Assembly: GCA_031260015.1 (NCBI GenBank)
Contig: JAIRKR010000052.1
Location: 1-23,846 of the forward strand
Direction of reading: 5' to 3'
Length of the DNA: 23,846 nt
Source of the DNA: Puniceicoccales bacterium
Lineage (GTDB): Bacteria > Verrucomicrobiota > Verrucomicrobiia > Opitutales > UBA9783
The notes under the pieces are model-generated. The model saw only the letters and a program-made list of their open reading frames with translations, was not told the DNA's origin and made no database searches. Position numbers and translations under genes: made by a program. Positions 1 to 6,984 of the stretch are shown here, piece by piece (position 1 is the first letter of the stretch; each line of letters begins with the position of its first letter).

Positions 1-377
1 AGCAATAGTTGCTCCAAGCTCAACAAATCGGTTTTTCCCGCCAAATTCCGTACCGAATCCCTGGGTAAGCCCGCAGCCACCTGCATGCAAATTTTGTAAT
101 CGCCTTGACTCCCCAGCAGAATACATTTTGAAGATGTATACGTTCTCAGTAAATCCCCTATGAGCCTTTGCCAATAAACCACATCCCACCGCTTCTCGGG
201 TGTATTGGATGAACCACAAAAACATCCCACCGTAAATGAACCCTCATCCTTCGTATCTCCAGAGATTTTCGTCGCAATCGGCGTTCGAAAAATGGGTTCT
301 TGAAGCCCAAAGGTTGGGCACGCCTCATAAGTCTTCAAGGGGCAACGATTCTGACCAGTCCTTAAAATTTGCTGCGG
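1..377 (-). pseudogene. 5'-truncated glycosyltransferase family 9 (heptosyltransferase-like) remnant, runs off left edge
   Basis: An open minus-strand frame extends from an in-frame stop at 378-380 to the left edge and was translated by hand. After about 45 unremarkable residues it reads FTVGCFCGSSNTPEKRWDVV, then a segment with LLGSQGDY and NLAGKTDLLSLEQLL. That pattern (short beta strand, Gly-Ser loop, K-R-W, then LGS.xD and NLAGKTxLxxL) is the start of the C-terminal, nucleotide-sugar-binding domain of GT9 enzymes such as WaaF/WaaC, which add heptose to lipopolysaccharide core. Family members are about 340 residues with two Rossmann domains. Here the N-terminal acceptor domain cannot be present: the frame closes at 378, and tRNA-Pro followed by ruvC lie directly upstream. 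No good ATG start precedes the conserved part. I infer a decayed or truncated gene; the C-terminal end is outside the window, so completeness there is unknown. Confidence 0.6.
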
Positions 378-397
378 TTAACTCATTTCACAGGCCG

Positions 398-474
398 TGG
401 TCGGGATGACTGGATTCGAACCAGCGACATTTACGTCCCGAACGTAACGCTCTACCAGGCTGAGCTACATCCCG
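398..474 (-). tRNA. tRNA-Pro (anticodon CGG), CCA encoded
   Basis: The minus strand folds into a full cloverleaf: acceptor CGGGATG paired with CATCCCG, D arm GCTC/GAGC with AGCCTGGTA loop, anticodon stem TTACG/CGTAA around loop TTCGGGA, and T arm GCTGG-TTCGAAT-CCAGT (one G-T pair). The anticodon at loop positions 3-5 is CGG, reading proline CCG codons. C1-G72 with discriminator A73 and G37 are the known bacterial tRNA-Pro identity features, and all are present. The 3' CCA is encoded at 398-400. The gene lies between ruvC and the truncated glycosyltransferase, about 30 bp downstream of the ruvC stop on the same strand. Confidence 0.95.
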
Positions 475-503
475 CGCGAAACACGGTATATGGGAAAATT
501 AAA

Positions 504-1091
504 TTAGGAAGGCAGCAAGCTTTTTAATGAAAAAAAGTGACAGAGAGCCGCGGCCGTTGCATCCGACTCATCCGGAGGTAAAATGCGCGGTAATTGCAAT
601 AGTTGGTAAACCATTTTGGCCATTTGCTCTTTCGTTGCTTGTCCCATACCCGTAATGGATTTTTTGATTCTTCGCGGCGCATACTCTTTGGTTTCGATGT
701 TGGACAAAGCAGTTGCCGCCAAACAAGCGCCCCGACAGGATCCCAAAATCTGAGCCACTTTAGAATTTTGCACGTAAATGGTTTGTTCCATCGAAACGGT
801 ACGCACGGGGTAAGATTGCAGTAGGTGTTGTGTTGTTTTAAATAATTCCCCTAAACAAGCCACAAAATCAAGTTGAGGGCTTAATTTTAAAGTTGAAGAC
901 GTGTGCAAATTAATTTTCTGGTGATCACAAATTTCTATGACGGCAAAGCCGGTGCTTCTAAGACTCGGGTCGATACCTAAAATGAAACCTTGAAAAGCGT
1001 AAGAATCCGCACATATGTTTTTTGGACGAGAAGCTTTTTGGGAAAGTCCTAAAATTTTATTTGTCCACAAATGACGCCGCCGAACACTCAT
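504..1091 (-). CDS. ruvC: Crossover junction endodeoxyribonuclease RuvC
   Basis: Holliday-junction resolvase that cuts four-way junctions together with RuvAB during recombination repair. The 195-residue product has the RNase H-like fold motifs in order: LGIDPSLRSTGFAV with Asp41, MEQTIYVQNSKVAQ with Glu102, and PPDESDATAAALCH with Asp174 and Asp177. These match the four acidic residues of E. coli RuvC (D7, E66, D138, D141) at a constant offset of about 35. The protein therefore carries an N-terminal extension of about 34 basic, unfamiliar residues. The start was kept because its ATG overlaps the stop of the upstream LysM gene by one base (TAATG), a classical coupling arrangement; a later start inside the extension cannot be excluded. 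The gene after it on the same strand is tRNA-Pro. Confidence 0.92.
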   Translation of the reverse strand: MSVRRRHLWTNKILGLSQKASRPKNICADSYAFQGFILGIDPSLRSTGFAVIEICDHQKINLHTSSTLKLSPQLDFVACLGELFKTTQHLLQSYPVRTVSMEQTIYVQNSKVAQILGSCRGACLAATALSNIETKEYAPRRIKKSITGMGQATKEQMAKMVYQLLQLPRILPPDESDATAAALCHFFSLKSLLPS

Positions 1092-1807
1092 TATTTAAGC
1101 GCCGGGATACGTAATTTCATGCCAATTTTCAAACCATTGGGAGAAGATAAGATATCTTGATTTGCATCAAAAATGACTTTCCATTTGACGGCACTGCCAT
1201 ACATTTTTAGGCTAATTTTTGACAACGTATCTTCACTTTGAACAACGTAAGTACGTTCGATGTGACTATTGTGTATTTCCTCATTGGTCTGAACAACCAT
1301 CGTGTGCGCCGTTTGAATTTCGGCCTTTGTAGCTTTATTTCTTAACTGTGCCAATTTGCTCTTGAGTTGGTTATTTTCGGCGCGTACTTGCTTGAGGACT
1401 TCGATTAAATTTAAATATTCCGGAGATTCGTTGTAATGATCGCTCAATGGCAAAGTACGCGCAAATTCTTTCTTTGCAGTTTCGATCATTTGTAAAACCA
1501 TATGGGCCACTTTGCTATCCGGATTCTGTACAAGGTGCTGCCGGAAGTGGTAGATGGCGAAAATGGGATCATGCCTTACGCTCAAACAGAGTTGACCCAG
1601 TTCAAAGTGGGTGTTAGGCCCCTCTCCATTTCTCCTTTCAAGAAGGTTTTGAAACACCTTGAAGGCTTCTTCGGGACGATTTTCGTTTAAAAATTGTTGA
1701 CCTTGTTGGAAAAGAGGTTCTTCTGTTTCTACAACGATCTGCTTGGTATTTTGACATCCCGTCAATCCTACCCACAGTAGACTGAAAAACCATCGACTTA
1801 CTTTCAT
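1091..1807 (-). CDS. LysM-domain lipoprotein with TPR-like and coiled-coil regions
   Basis: A 238-residue predicted lipoprotein. It has a basic start (MKVSR), a hydrophobic segment and a lipobox LTGC with the acylated cysteine at 18. Residues about 30-110 look like TPR-type helical repeats (LFQQGQQFL, AFKVFQNLLE, HFELGQL, AIYHFRQHL). Residues about 130-165 form a coiled coil (LIEVLKQVRAENNQLKSKLA). The C-terminus is a single LysM (YVVQSEDTLSKISLKMYGS...WKVIFDANQD...LKIGMKLRIP), a peptidoglycan-binding module. The likely role is tethering or organising wall at the inner face of the outer membrane; the exact partner is unknown. Its stop overlaps the ruvC start, so the two are probably co-transcribed. 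The upstream gene is divergent. Confidence 0.85.
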   Translation of the reverse strand: MKVSRWFFSLLWVGLTGCQNTKQIVVETEEPLFQQGQQFLNENRPEEAFKVFQNLLERRNGEGPNTHFELGQLCLSVRHDPIFAIYHFRQHLVQNPDSKVAHMVLQMIETAKKEFARTLPLSDHYNESPEYLNLIEVLKQVRAENNQLKSKLAQLRNKATKAEIQTAHTMVVQTNEEIHNSHIERTYVVQSEDTLSKISLKMYGSAVKWKVIFDANQDILSSPNGLKIGMKLRIPALK

Positions 1808-2117
1808 GTACTAAAAAAGCCCCACTTTAAATTTCATCGCATAACTTGGATTAAACTGCAAGCTAAAATGTTACATACGCTCCAACAACTGAAAATTGGA
1901 ATTATTTTACAATAGTTGCCTTGCAAAGAAACATGGGTAACTTGAAGACGAATTTTTTGTTTGCATTCTTTGGAGCATTAACAATCAATTTTACAATAAA
2001 ATGTTTTGTCATCGATGCGTATTGTGGATAGGCTACGCGCTTTGCGACGCTTTAGGAAATATTAGGATTGTAAATTGAAATGTAAAAATGAATACGCATG
2101 ACAGGGTTTCTTTATAA
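1808..2117. other. Divergent intergenic region (about 310 bp)
   Basis: AT-rich spacer between the minus-strand LysM lipoprotein gene and the plus-strand asd gene. No ORF, RNA gene or strong hairpin is visible. An 11-base string (attttacaata) occurs twice, at 1904-1914 and 1988-1998. A possible asd promoter is TTGTCA around 2006 with TAGGCT 17 bases downstream, but the -10 match is poor. The region should hold the promoters for both divergent units; I cannot place them confidently. Confidence 0.4.
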
Positions 2118-3158
2118 ATGGTTGGGCGTAAAATTTTCCCGCACCGAATGGTTTTGCACGATATGAAAACGATAGGTATTGTGGGGGCTACAGGGTTGGT
2201 TGGGCAAACACTATCGGAAGAATTGCTAAAAATGCCCGAATGTCGTTCTAAAGATTTTGTACTATTTTCGTCGAATAAAATGGCAGGCTATCTTTGTGAC
2301 CTTAAGGGTTCTCGGTCTAAAATTGAAAGCCTGACGGAGGATTGGTTAAAGAAGGTAGATTTTTGGTTCTTTGCCACACCCAAATGGGTTGCTTCCCATT
2401 GGATTCCAATCATTTTAAACAACAGCGATGCAAATTGTATAGACGGAAGTAGCGCGTTTCGCTTACACGGAGAAGTTCCTCTCATCATTCCCGAAATCAA
2501 CATGCATCAATTGACTCCTACGAAGCGATTGGTGGCAAGTCCTAATTGTACGACAACGATTGCATTGATGGCACTGTGGCCTTTGCATAAGGTTTTCCAC
2601 CTAAAGCGCTTTTGGGTACACAGCTACCAATCGGCTTCGGGTATGGGGAACGATGGCATACGTGAACTTGAGGAGCAAGTTAAGTCTTGGAGCGAGGGGA
2701 AAAGTCATGCAAACGTACGTAATTTTCACAAGCCTCTGGCTTTTAATGCGATTCCCCAGATTGGCCATTTGGATACCGATGGCGTTTCGGAAGAAGAGCG
2801 CAAGTTAGTGTTGGAATCTAGGAAAATTTTGGGCGATGCGAACCTAAAGATCTTTGCCAATTGTGTACGCATTCCGGTCCTGCGATGTCATTCCATGGAA
2901 ATTAATGCTGAATTTGACAAAAAACTTGATTGGAGTGGGGCGAAAATGGCATTAAAATCGGCCGAAGGTTTGCATTGGTACGAGGAAGGCTATCCGACGG
3001 CGTTGGAACATTCTAAACGGGGTACATGTGGTGTTGGACGCCTGCGTTACGACAATGCTTTGGATAACGGCATAGCCATGTGGGTTGTGGGAGATCAATT
3101 GTTGAAAGGAGCCGCACTTAATATGGTACAGATTTTTCAACACTGGATGACTTTATAA
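2118..3158 (+). CDS. asd: Aspartate-semialdehyde dehydrogenase
   Basis: Reduces aspartyl-4-phosphate to aspartate semialdehyde with NADPH, feeding lysine/diaminopimelate, threonine and methionine synthesis. The product shows the NADP-binding start IGIVGATGLVGQ, the conserved SSAFR...PLIIPEIN block, the active-site SPNCTTTIAL with Cys144, the YQSASGMG loop, FNAIPQIG, and the RIPVLRCHSMEI segment that carries the catalytic histidine region. Its size (346, or 331 from the second start) fits the family. The ATG at 2118 has an upstream AGGG at loose spacing. The family normally begins right at the Rossmann strand, which corresponds to the ATG at 2163 (MKTIGIVG), so the first 15 residues may not be translated. 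Confidence 0.93.
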   Translation: MVGRKIFPHRMVLHDMKTIGIVGATGLVGQTLSEELLKMPECRSKDFVLFSSNKMAGYLCDLKGSRSKIESLTEDWLKKVDFWFFATPKWVASHWIPIILNNSDANCIDGSSAFRLHGEVPLIIPEINMHQLTPTKRLVASPNCTTTIALMALWPLHKVFHLKRFWVHSYQSASGMGNDGIRELEEQVKSWSEGKSHANVRNFHKPLAFNAIPQIGHLDTDGVSEEERKLVLESRKILGDANLKIFANCVRIPVLRCHSMEINAEFDKKLDWSGAKMALKSAEGLHWYEEGYPTALEHSKRGTCGVGRLRYDNALDNGIAMWVVGDQLLKGAALNMVQIFQHWMTL

Positions 3159-3351
3159 ATACCCCCTCCTCGGCATTCACCGGACCGGTCGTTATTTTTG
3201 AAAATCATCTGCAATATAATGGTCTGTTAAATAGAGGTGGATTTTAATGATTTGCTCCATCAATACGCGTCGTGAAATAGGCTGCTTGGACAGAATTCGC
3301 TGCATTGGCACGTATTCAATGGCGGAAAAAACTTGCAAATAATAAACTTGC

Positions 3352-4290
3352 ATGTCATGGATCAACGGCATGCGAGTGTTTCGGTGGGTAATCTTGTTTT
3401 TTGTTAGCTTTTGTGGATGTATGAAGGTCAATCCGGTGTTGAACGCAGCGGTGCATCTGGATGTAGGTCATGCTTGCGCTTTAGGGTTTACGCAGGGAAT
3501 AACGGAATTTTTACCCGTTTCATCCACGGGACACATGATTTTGGTCAACGAACTGTTTTTGAAAAGTAGTACCGATTATCTGGGGAAAGTTCTGAACAAT
3601 ACGCAGATTGCGCTCAATCATTACATGGTTTGCATTCAATTGGGAACTCTATGGGTTTTACTTTTATTTTACAGGCGTGAAATAAAAAAGATGCTTGCGG
3701 GTCTGATGGGGAAAAACAACGAAGGATTACGTTTAGCATTTCACCTGGCTATTGCCTTTGTGCCGGTAGGATTATTGGGATTTATGGGGGGTGATTGGAT
3801 TCAAACGCATTTGTACAACCGCTCTTGCGTATTGGCAGCCGTGTTTGTTGGCGGTATTTTCATTTTTTTCGTCGAAAACTATCGCAAGCGTCAGCAGGTT
3901 CGATGGACGTTGGATAACATGCCCACAAGGGTCGCATTGGGCATAGGATTGTTTCAATTGATCGCTTTGTGGCCTGGATTCAGTCGTTCACTGGCGACCA
4001 TTGTCGGTGGTGTTATGTTGGGCATGTCGCTGGTGCAATCCATTCATTTCAGCTTTTTGCTAGGCTTGTTAACCTCGACGGTTGCAACGGGATACAAGCT
4101 TTTGAAGAGTGGCTCCGAAATGTTGCAACAGCTGGATGTCGCTTCCATGTTGATGGGTACCCTGGTTGCCTTCGTGGTTGGAATGGTAACCATACATGCA
4201 TTTTTTGGATATTTGAAGAAAAATGGTCTAAGGATATTTGGTTATTATCGTTTGGGTCTGGCGGTGATTTTTACTATTTTTGCAAAATGA
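3352..4290 (+). CDS. uppP: Undecaprenyl-diphosphatase UppP (BacA family)
   Basis: Integral membrane phosphatase that recycles undecaprenyl diphosphate to the monophosphate carrier used for peptidoglycan and LPS precursors; it is also linked to bacitracin resistance. The two family signatures are present: the Glu-rich motif GFTQGITEFLPVSSTGH (Glu52) and the second motif LWPGFSRSLATIVGG, close to the usual PGTSRSGATI. Several hydrophobic segments follow. Compared with usual family members the protein has an N-terminal extension of roughly 35-40 residues that looks like an extra hydrophobic or signal-like segment (VILFFVSFCGC). An alternative start at 3370 (MRVFRW) keeps this segment. No strong ribosome-binding site decides between them. 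Confidence 0.92.
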   Translation: MSWINGMRVFRWVILFFVSFCGCMKVNPVLNAAVHLDVGHACALGFTQGITEFLPVSSTGHMILVNELFLKSSTDYLGKVLNNTQIALNHYMVCIQLGTLWVLLLFYRREIKKMLAGLMGKNNEGLRLAFHLAIAFVPVGLLGFMGGDWIQTHLYNRSCVLAAVFVGGIFIFFVENYRKRQQVRWTLDNMPTRVALGIGLFQLIALWPGFSRSLATIVGGVMLGMSLVQSIHFSFLLGLLTSTVATGYKLLKSGSEMLQQLDVASMLMGTLVAFVVGMVTIHAFFGYLKKNGLRIFGYYRLGLAVIFTIFAK

Positions 4291-4387
4291 CTGGACAATC
4301 ATAATAAAAATTGTCAATAGTAGTAGAAGTTTTGTTTGAAGTACGAATTTTTGTACGGACAGCAATCTTTTAATCTTTGAATGTCAA

Positions 4388-5722
4388 ATGAACAGAAAAA
4401 AAGCTGCCGCCAAAGGGATTCAACCATCTTTTGCCTATCTTATTGAAAAAAAACGTGAATGTGAAGAATTCACCGATAGTGAAGTACGTTACATTGTAGA
4501 ATCAATTTTGTCCAATACGATACCCAGTTATCAATTGTCTGCGCTTATTATGGCAATTTATTTTCAAGGGTTATCGGCGCAGGAAACGGCCATTTTAGCC
4601 GAAGAAGTCATGTTGTCCGGAGAAGTTGTCGATTTAACGGACATTGGAAAGCCTAAAATTTCGTTGTACGCAACAGGAGGCGTGGGTGATAAAACCGCCA
4701 TTGTACTCACGGCCTTGGTTGCGGCGTGCGGTGTGGTGGTTCCTTCGGTGGTGGGAGAGGATGAAAATTTTATTTTTGGAAATCTTAAAAAGTTAAGTGC
4801 TATTCCAGGATTTAAAACCAATTTGTCCGTTAAGGAATTTGTTCAGCAGTTGAAAAATATAGATTGCTGCTATTGTGCACAACCGCAACAAATTACGCCG
4901 GTGGATACCATTTTGCATCAAATGCGGCAAGCGACGGCAACGGTAGCCAGTATTCCATTGATTACGGAGAGTATTTTGAGTAAACGGTTGGCGGTTGGAT
5001 CTGAAAATTTAGTTGTGGATGTTAAATGGGGAAATGGGTCATTTATAAAAAATATGGAAGATGCAAAACAGTTGGCGAGAACCATCACGCGTGTGGCGCG
5101 TTCTCTACAACGCCGTTGTGTAGCCTTGGTGACGGATATGAATCAACCCTTGGGCGATACCATTGGAACGGCTTTGGAGATTCAAGAGGTCATTGAATTG
5201 CTGCAAGGGCGCGGTAGCGAAGATTTAAAAGAATTAATTTTAAAACTAGGTATGGAAATGGTCCGACTCGCAGGAGTGTCTGGATCTACGCTATCGGCTA
5301 AACAAACGGTTTTACGTCGCCTCAATGATGGTTCCGCTTTTGAGCGTTTCAGAGAAATGGTTAAAGCACAAGGTGGAGATGTCACTTACGTTGACCATCC
5401 GGATAAATTCCCCAAAACCAAGTACGTACGTAAATTGCCTGCCCCCAAAAGGGGATATATTCATGGAATTAATGCAGGTATGTTGGCCAAAGGGGTAGAT
5501 ATTCTGTCTCAGCCGGAAAACGTGGAGAAAGTGGATACGGCGGTGGGGATCACTCAATTGAAGAAAATTGGATCGCAGGTCAAACAAGGAGATCCGCTGA
5601 TGATGATTCACTACAACGATCACTCGCGATTGGATACGGCTTTGGAATACTTGCGTTCCGCTTGCAAATTGGCTCCCAAGCGTCCCGTATTGCCTGAATT
5701 AGTGGTTGAACGTGTTGCCTAA
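4388..5722 (+). CDS. Thymidine/pyrimidine-nucleoside phosphorylase homologue with altered phosphate-loop signature
   Basis: A 444-residue member of the thymidine phosphorylase / anthranilate phosphoribosyltransferase-like fold. Clear landmarks are YATGGVGDKTAIVLTALVAACG (residues about 94-115), RQATATVASIPLITESILSKR with Arg180, Ser188 and Lys199 matching the pyrimidine-binding residues of E. coli DeoA, LVVDVKWGNGSFIK, and the C-terminal barrel-sandwich segment. What is odd is residues 119-136, which read PSVVGEDENFIFGNLKKL where family members carry the PMISGRGLGHTGGTLDKL signature. The Gly-rich loop and its threonine are lost. Function as a phosphorylase is therefore uncertain; a shifted substrate or a non-catalytic role is possible. 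The stop overlaps the start of the downstream DUF721 gene, suggesting co-translation. No strong ribosome-binding site is seen before the ATG. Confidence 0.8.
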   Translation: MNRKKAAAKGIQPSFAYLIEKKRECEEFTDSEVRYIVESILSNTIPSYQLSALIMAIYFQGLSAQETAILAEEVMLSGEVVDLTDIGKPKISLYATGGVGDKTAIVLTALVAACGVVVPSVVGEDENFIFGNLKKLSAIPGFKTNLSVKEFVQQLKNIDCCYCAQPQQITPVDTILHQMRQATATVASIPLITESILSKRLAVGSENLVVDVKWGNGSFIKNMEDAKQLARTITRVARSLQRRCVALVTDMNQPLGDTIGTALEIQEVIELLQGRGSEDLKELILKLGMEMVRLAGVSGSTLSAKQTVLRRLNDGSAFERFREMVKAQGGDVTYVDHPDKFPKTKYVRKLPAPKRGYIHGINAGMLAKGVDILSQPENVEKVDTAVGITQLKKIGSQVKQGDPLMMIHYNDHSRLDTALEYLRSACKLAPKRPVLPELVVERVA

Positions 5723-6128
5723 AAAGATAAATAGACCCGCCTTAGGATCGCGTGAGACCTTGGCGCTCATTGCGGCGTTGCGAGGTATCGGACAGGCGCA
5801 GGCGGATGAAGTTTTTTTTAAAAAACCCATTGCCTTGGCGGAGGCTGTGGATCGTTATTTAAAACACAATGTACCCTCCAAAGAACGTATAAATTGTATT
5901 GCGCGGATGCGAAATCACTGGAAAACATGGTTTGCGAATACCTTATGGGTGGAATGTTGGCCGGAAAAATTGGATCAGCGCCAAACCTTGTGGCTGCGTG
6001 TTCCCAATCCGATTTTGAAGCAACAATTGCAGTTTTTGGAAAACGCATGTAAGGTGCAGCTAAATCAACAATTGGGTAAAGTGTGCGTGAAAGAAATTCG
6101 TTGGTGGGTGGGCGAGACAAATATTTGA
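5706..6128 (+). CDS. DUF721 / DciA-like protein
   Basis: A 140-residue protein whose C-terminal half (about residues 80-136: WVECWPEKLDQRQTLWLRV, then ILKQQLQFLENACKVQLNQQ, then VCVKEIRWWVG) follows the DUF721 pattern: a strand of the form 'L.V.v.s', a helix ending in lln..lg, then a 'v..I.f' strand. DUF721 proteins include DciA, which helps load the replicative helicase DnaB in bacteria lacking DnaC. Whether this one does so is inference from the family. The start is non-ATG: candidates TTG 5706, GTG 5712 and TTG 5715 all lie inside the end of the upstream phosphorylase gene, so translation is probably coupled. A notably basic helical N-terminal region (GSRETLALIAALRGIG) precedes the domain. 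Confidence 0.75.
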   Translation: MNVLPKKINRPALGSRETLALIAALRGIGQAQADEVFFKKPIALAEAVDRYLKHNVPSKERINCIARMRNHWKTWFANTLWVECWPEKLDQRQTLWLRVPNPILKQQLQFLENACKVQLNQQLGKVCVKEIRWWVGETNI

Positions 6129-6192
6129 AATTCCATACTACGTACGCACGATGAGGATCTTTGGGATCTTTTATGCCCCAAGTAAATGTTGC

Positions 6193-6325
6193 CACAAAAT
6201 GGACACGCAGAGCATATAGTTCGCCAAAACGGTTTTGCCTCCTTAAAAGCGGTGTGGAAGGTTGAATTGTACTAAAAATGAATGCGGCATGCTTTTTTAT
6301 AGGATCACAACATGTCCATTTTGTG
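6193..6325. repeat. 13-bp inverted repeat pair
   Basis: CACAAAATGGACA at 6193-6205 recurs as its exact reverse complement TGTCCATTTTGTG at 6313-6325, with 107 bp between. A smaller hairpin (around AAAACGGTTTT) lies between the arms. No ORF with recognisable homology covers the interval. It could mark the ends of a small remnant element or be an RNA-level structure. Confidence 0.55.
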
Positions 6326-6339
6326 TCTACCAATTGCTT

Positions 6340-6380
6340 ATCCTTGTAAATTTAAAACTAGACTTTAAATTTGCAAGGAT
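6340..6380. repeat. 17-bp inverted repeat overlapping an ATPase start codon
   Basis: Left arm ATCCTTGTAAATTTAAA at 6340-6356, 7-base spacer, right arm TTTAAATTTGCAAGGAT at 6364-6380. The arms are complementary except for one position that would be a G-U pair in RNA. The right arm contains the AAGG and the first two bases of the ATG (6379-6381) of the downstream AAA ATPase gene. It may act as an operator or as a hairpin hiding the start site. Confidence 0.6.
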
Positions 6381-6984
6381 GATCGCGAGAAATGTATTCC
6401 CACACCTATTGAAAGCTTTAGATCGGCAAGCGGCCGTTGCGCTTATAGGCCCAAGGCAGGTTGGAAAAACAACTTTAGCTTTTGAAATCGCTAAACAAAG
6501 AGATTCTATTTACTTGGATTTGGAAAGCAGAGAAGACAGGGCAAAACTTCAAAATCCCTCTTTGTTTATTTCGAGCAACAAAAATAAACTTATTATTTTA
6601 GATGAGATTCATAGGATGCCAGAACTATTCCAAGATCTCAGAGGTTTTATTGACACAGGACGACGAAAAAATTTGCGCAACGGTAGGTTTTTAATTTTGT
6701 GTTCTACGTCGGCCGATTTACTCAAGCAATCTGGAGAAACTTTAGCCGGCCGAATAGAATATATGGATATAACTCCATTGAATATTATGGAAATTGATGA
6801 TACCCAAGACCTATGGGTAAAAAAATTATTCCTACGTGGAGGTTTCCCCGATAGTTATTTGGCAAATTCCGACGAAACGAGTTACGGGTATCGGCAAAAT
6901 TTTATTCGTACTTATCTGGGACGAGATGTACAACAGTGGGGCCAAGAGTTCCTGCCGAGACGCTTTCAAGGCTATGAACAATGA
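6379..6984 (+). CDS. AAA ATPase (AAA_14/DUF4143 type), N-terminal ATPase part of a split gene
   Basis: N-terminal piece of an ATPase of the AAA_14 + DUF4143 family, whose physiological roles are poorly defined. The start chosen is MIARNVFPHLLKALDRQ because family members typically begin this way; an upstream ATG at 6262 would add 39 unconserved residues. Walker A GPRQVGKTT lies at about residues 24-32 and Walker B LIILDEIHR at about 71-79, followed by LILCSTSADLLKQ and LAGRIEYMDITPL (sensor and arginine-containing segments) and FLRGGFPDSYL. The frame ends at TGA 6982-6984, overlapping ATG 6981-6983 of the next piece (ATGA). Intact relatives continue in one chain into a winged-helix and nuclease-like domain, so this is either a one-base frameshift or a coupled two-chain version. 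Confidence 0.75.
   Translation: MIARNVFPHLLKALDRQAAVALIGPRQVGKTTLAFEIAKQRDSIYLDLESREDRAKLQNPSLFISSNKNKLIILDEIHRMPELFQDLRGFIDTGRRKNLRNGRFLILCSTSADLLKQSGETLAGRIEYMDITPLNIMEIDDTQDLWVKKLFLRGGFPDSYLANSDETSYGYRQNFIRTYLGRDVQQWGQEFLPRRFQGYEQ

Noticed and set aside
1904..1998. Repeated attttacaata in the lysM-asd spacer as a regulatory pair
   Set aside because: Eleven AT-rich bases recur easily by chance in such a spacer, and no symmetry or spacing supports function.
4295..4314. GACAAT/ATTGTC hairpin after uppP as a terminator
   Set aside because: The stem is only 6 bp with little GC and no following T-run.
5818..6333. A 171-codon minus-strand frame opposite the DUF721 gene and the following spacer
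   Set aside because: Most of it is antisense to a supported gene; the part in the spacer has no recognised domain, and the inverted repeats there are a better explanation of the sequence.
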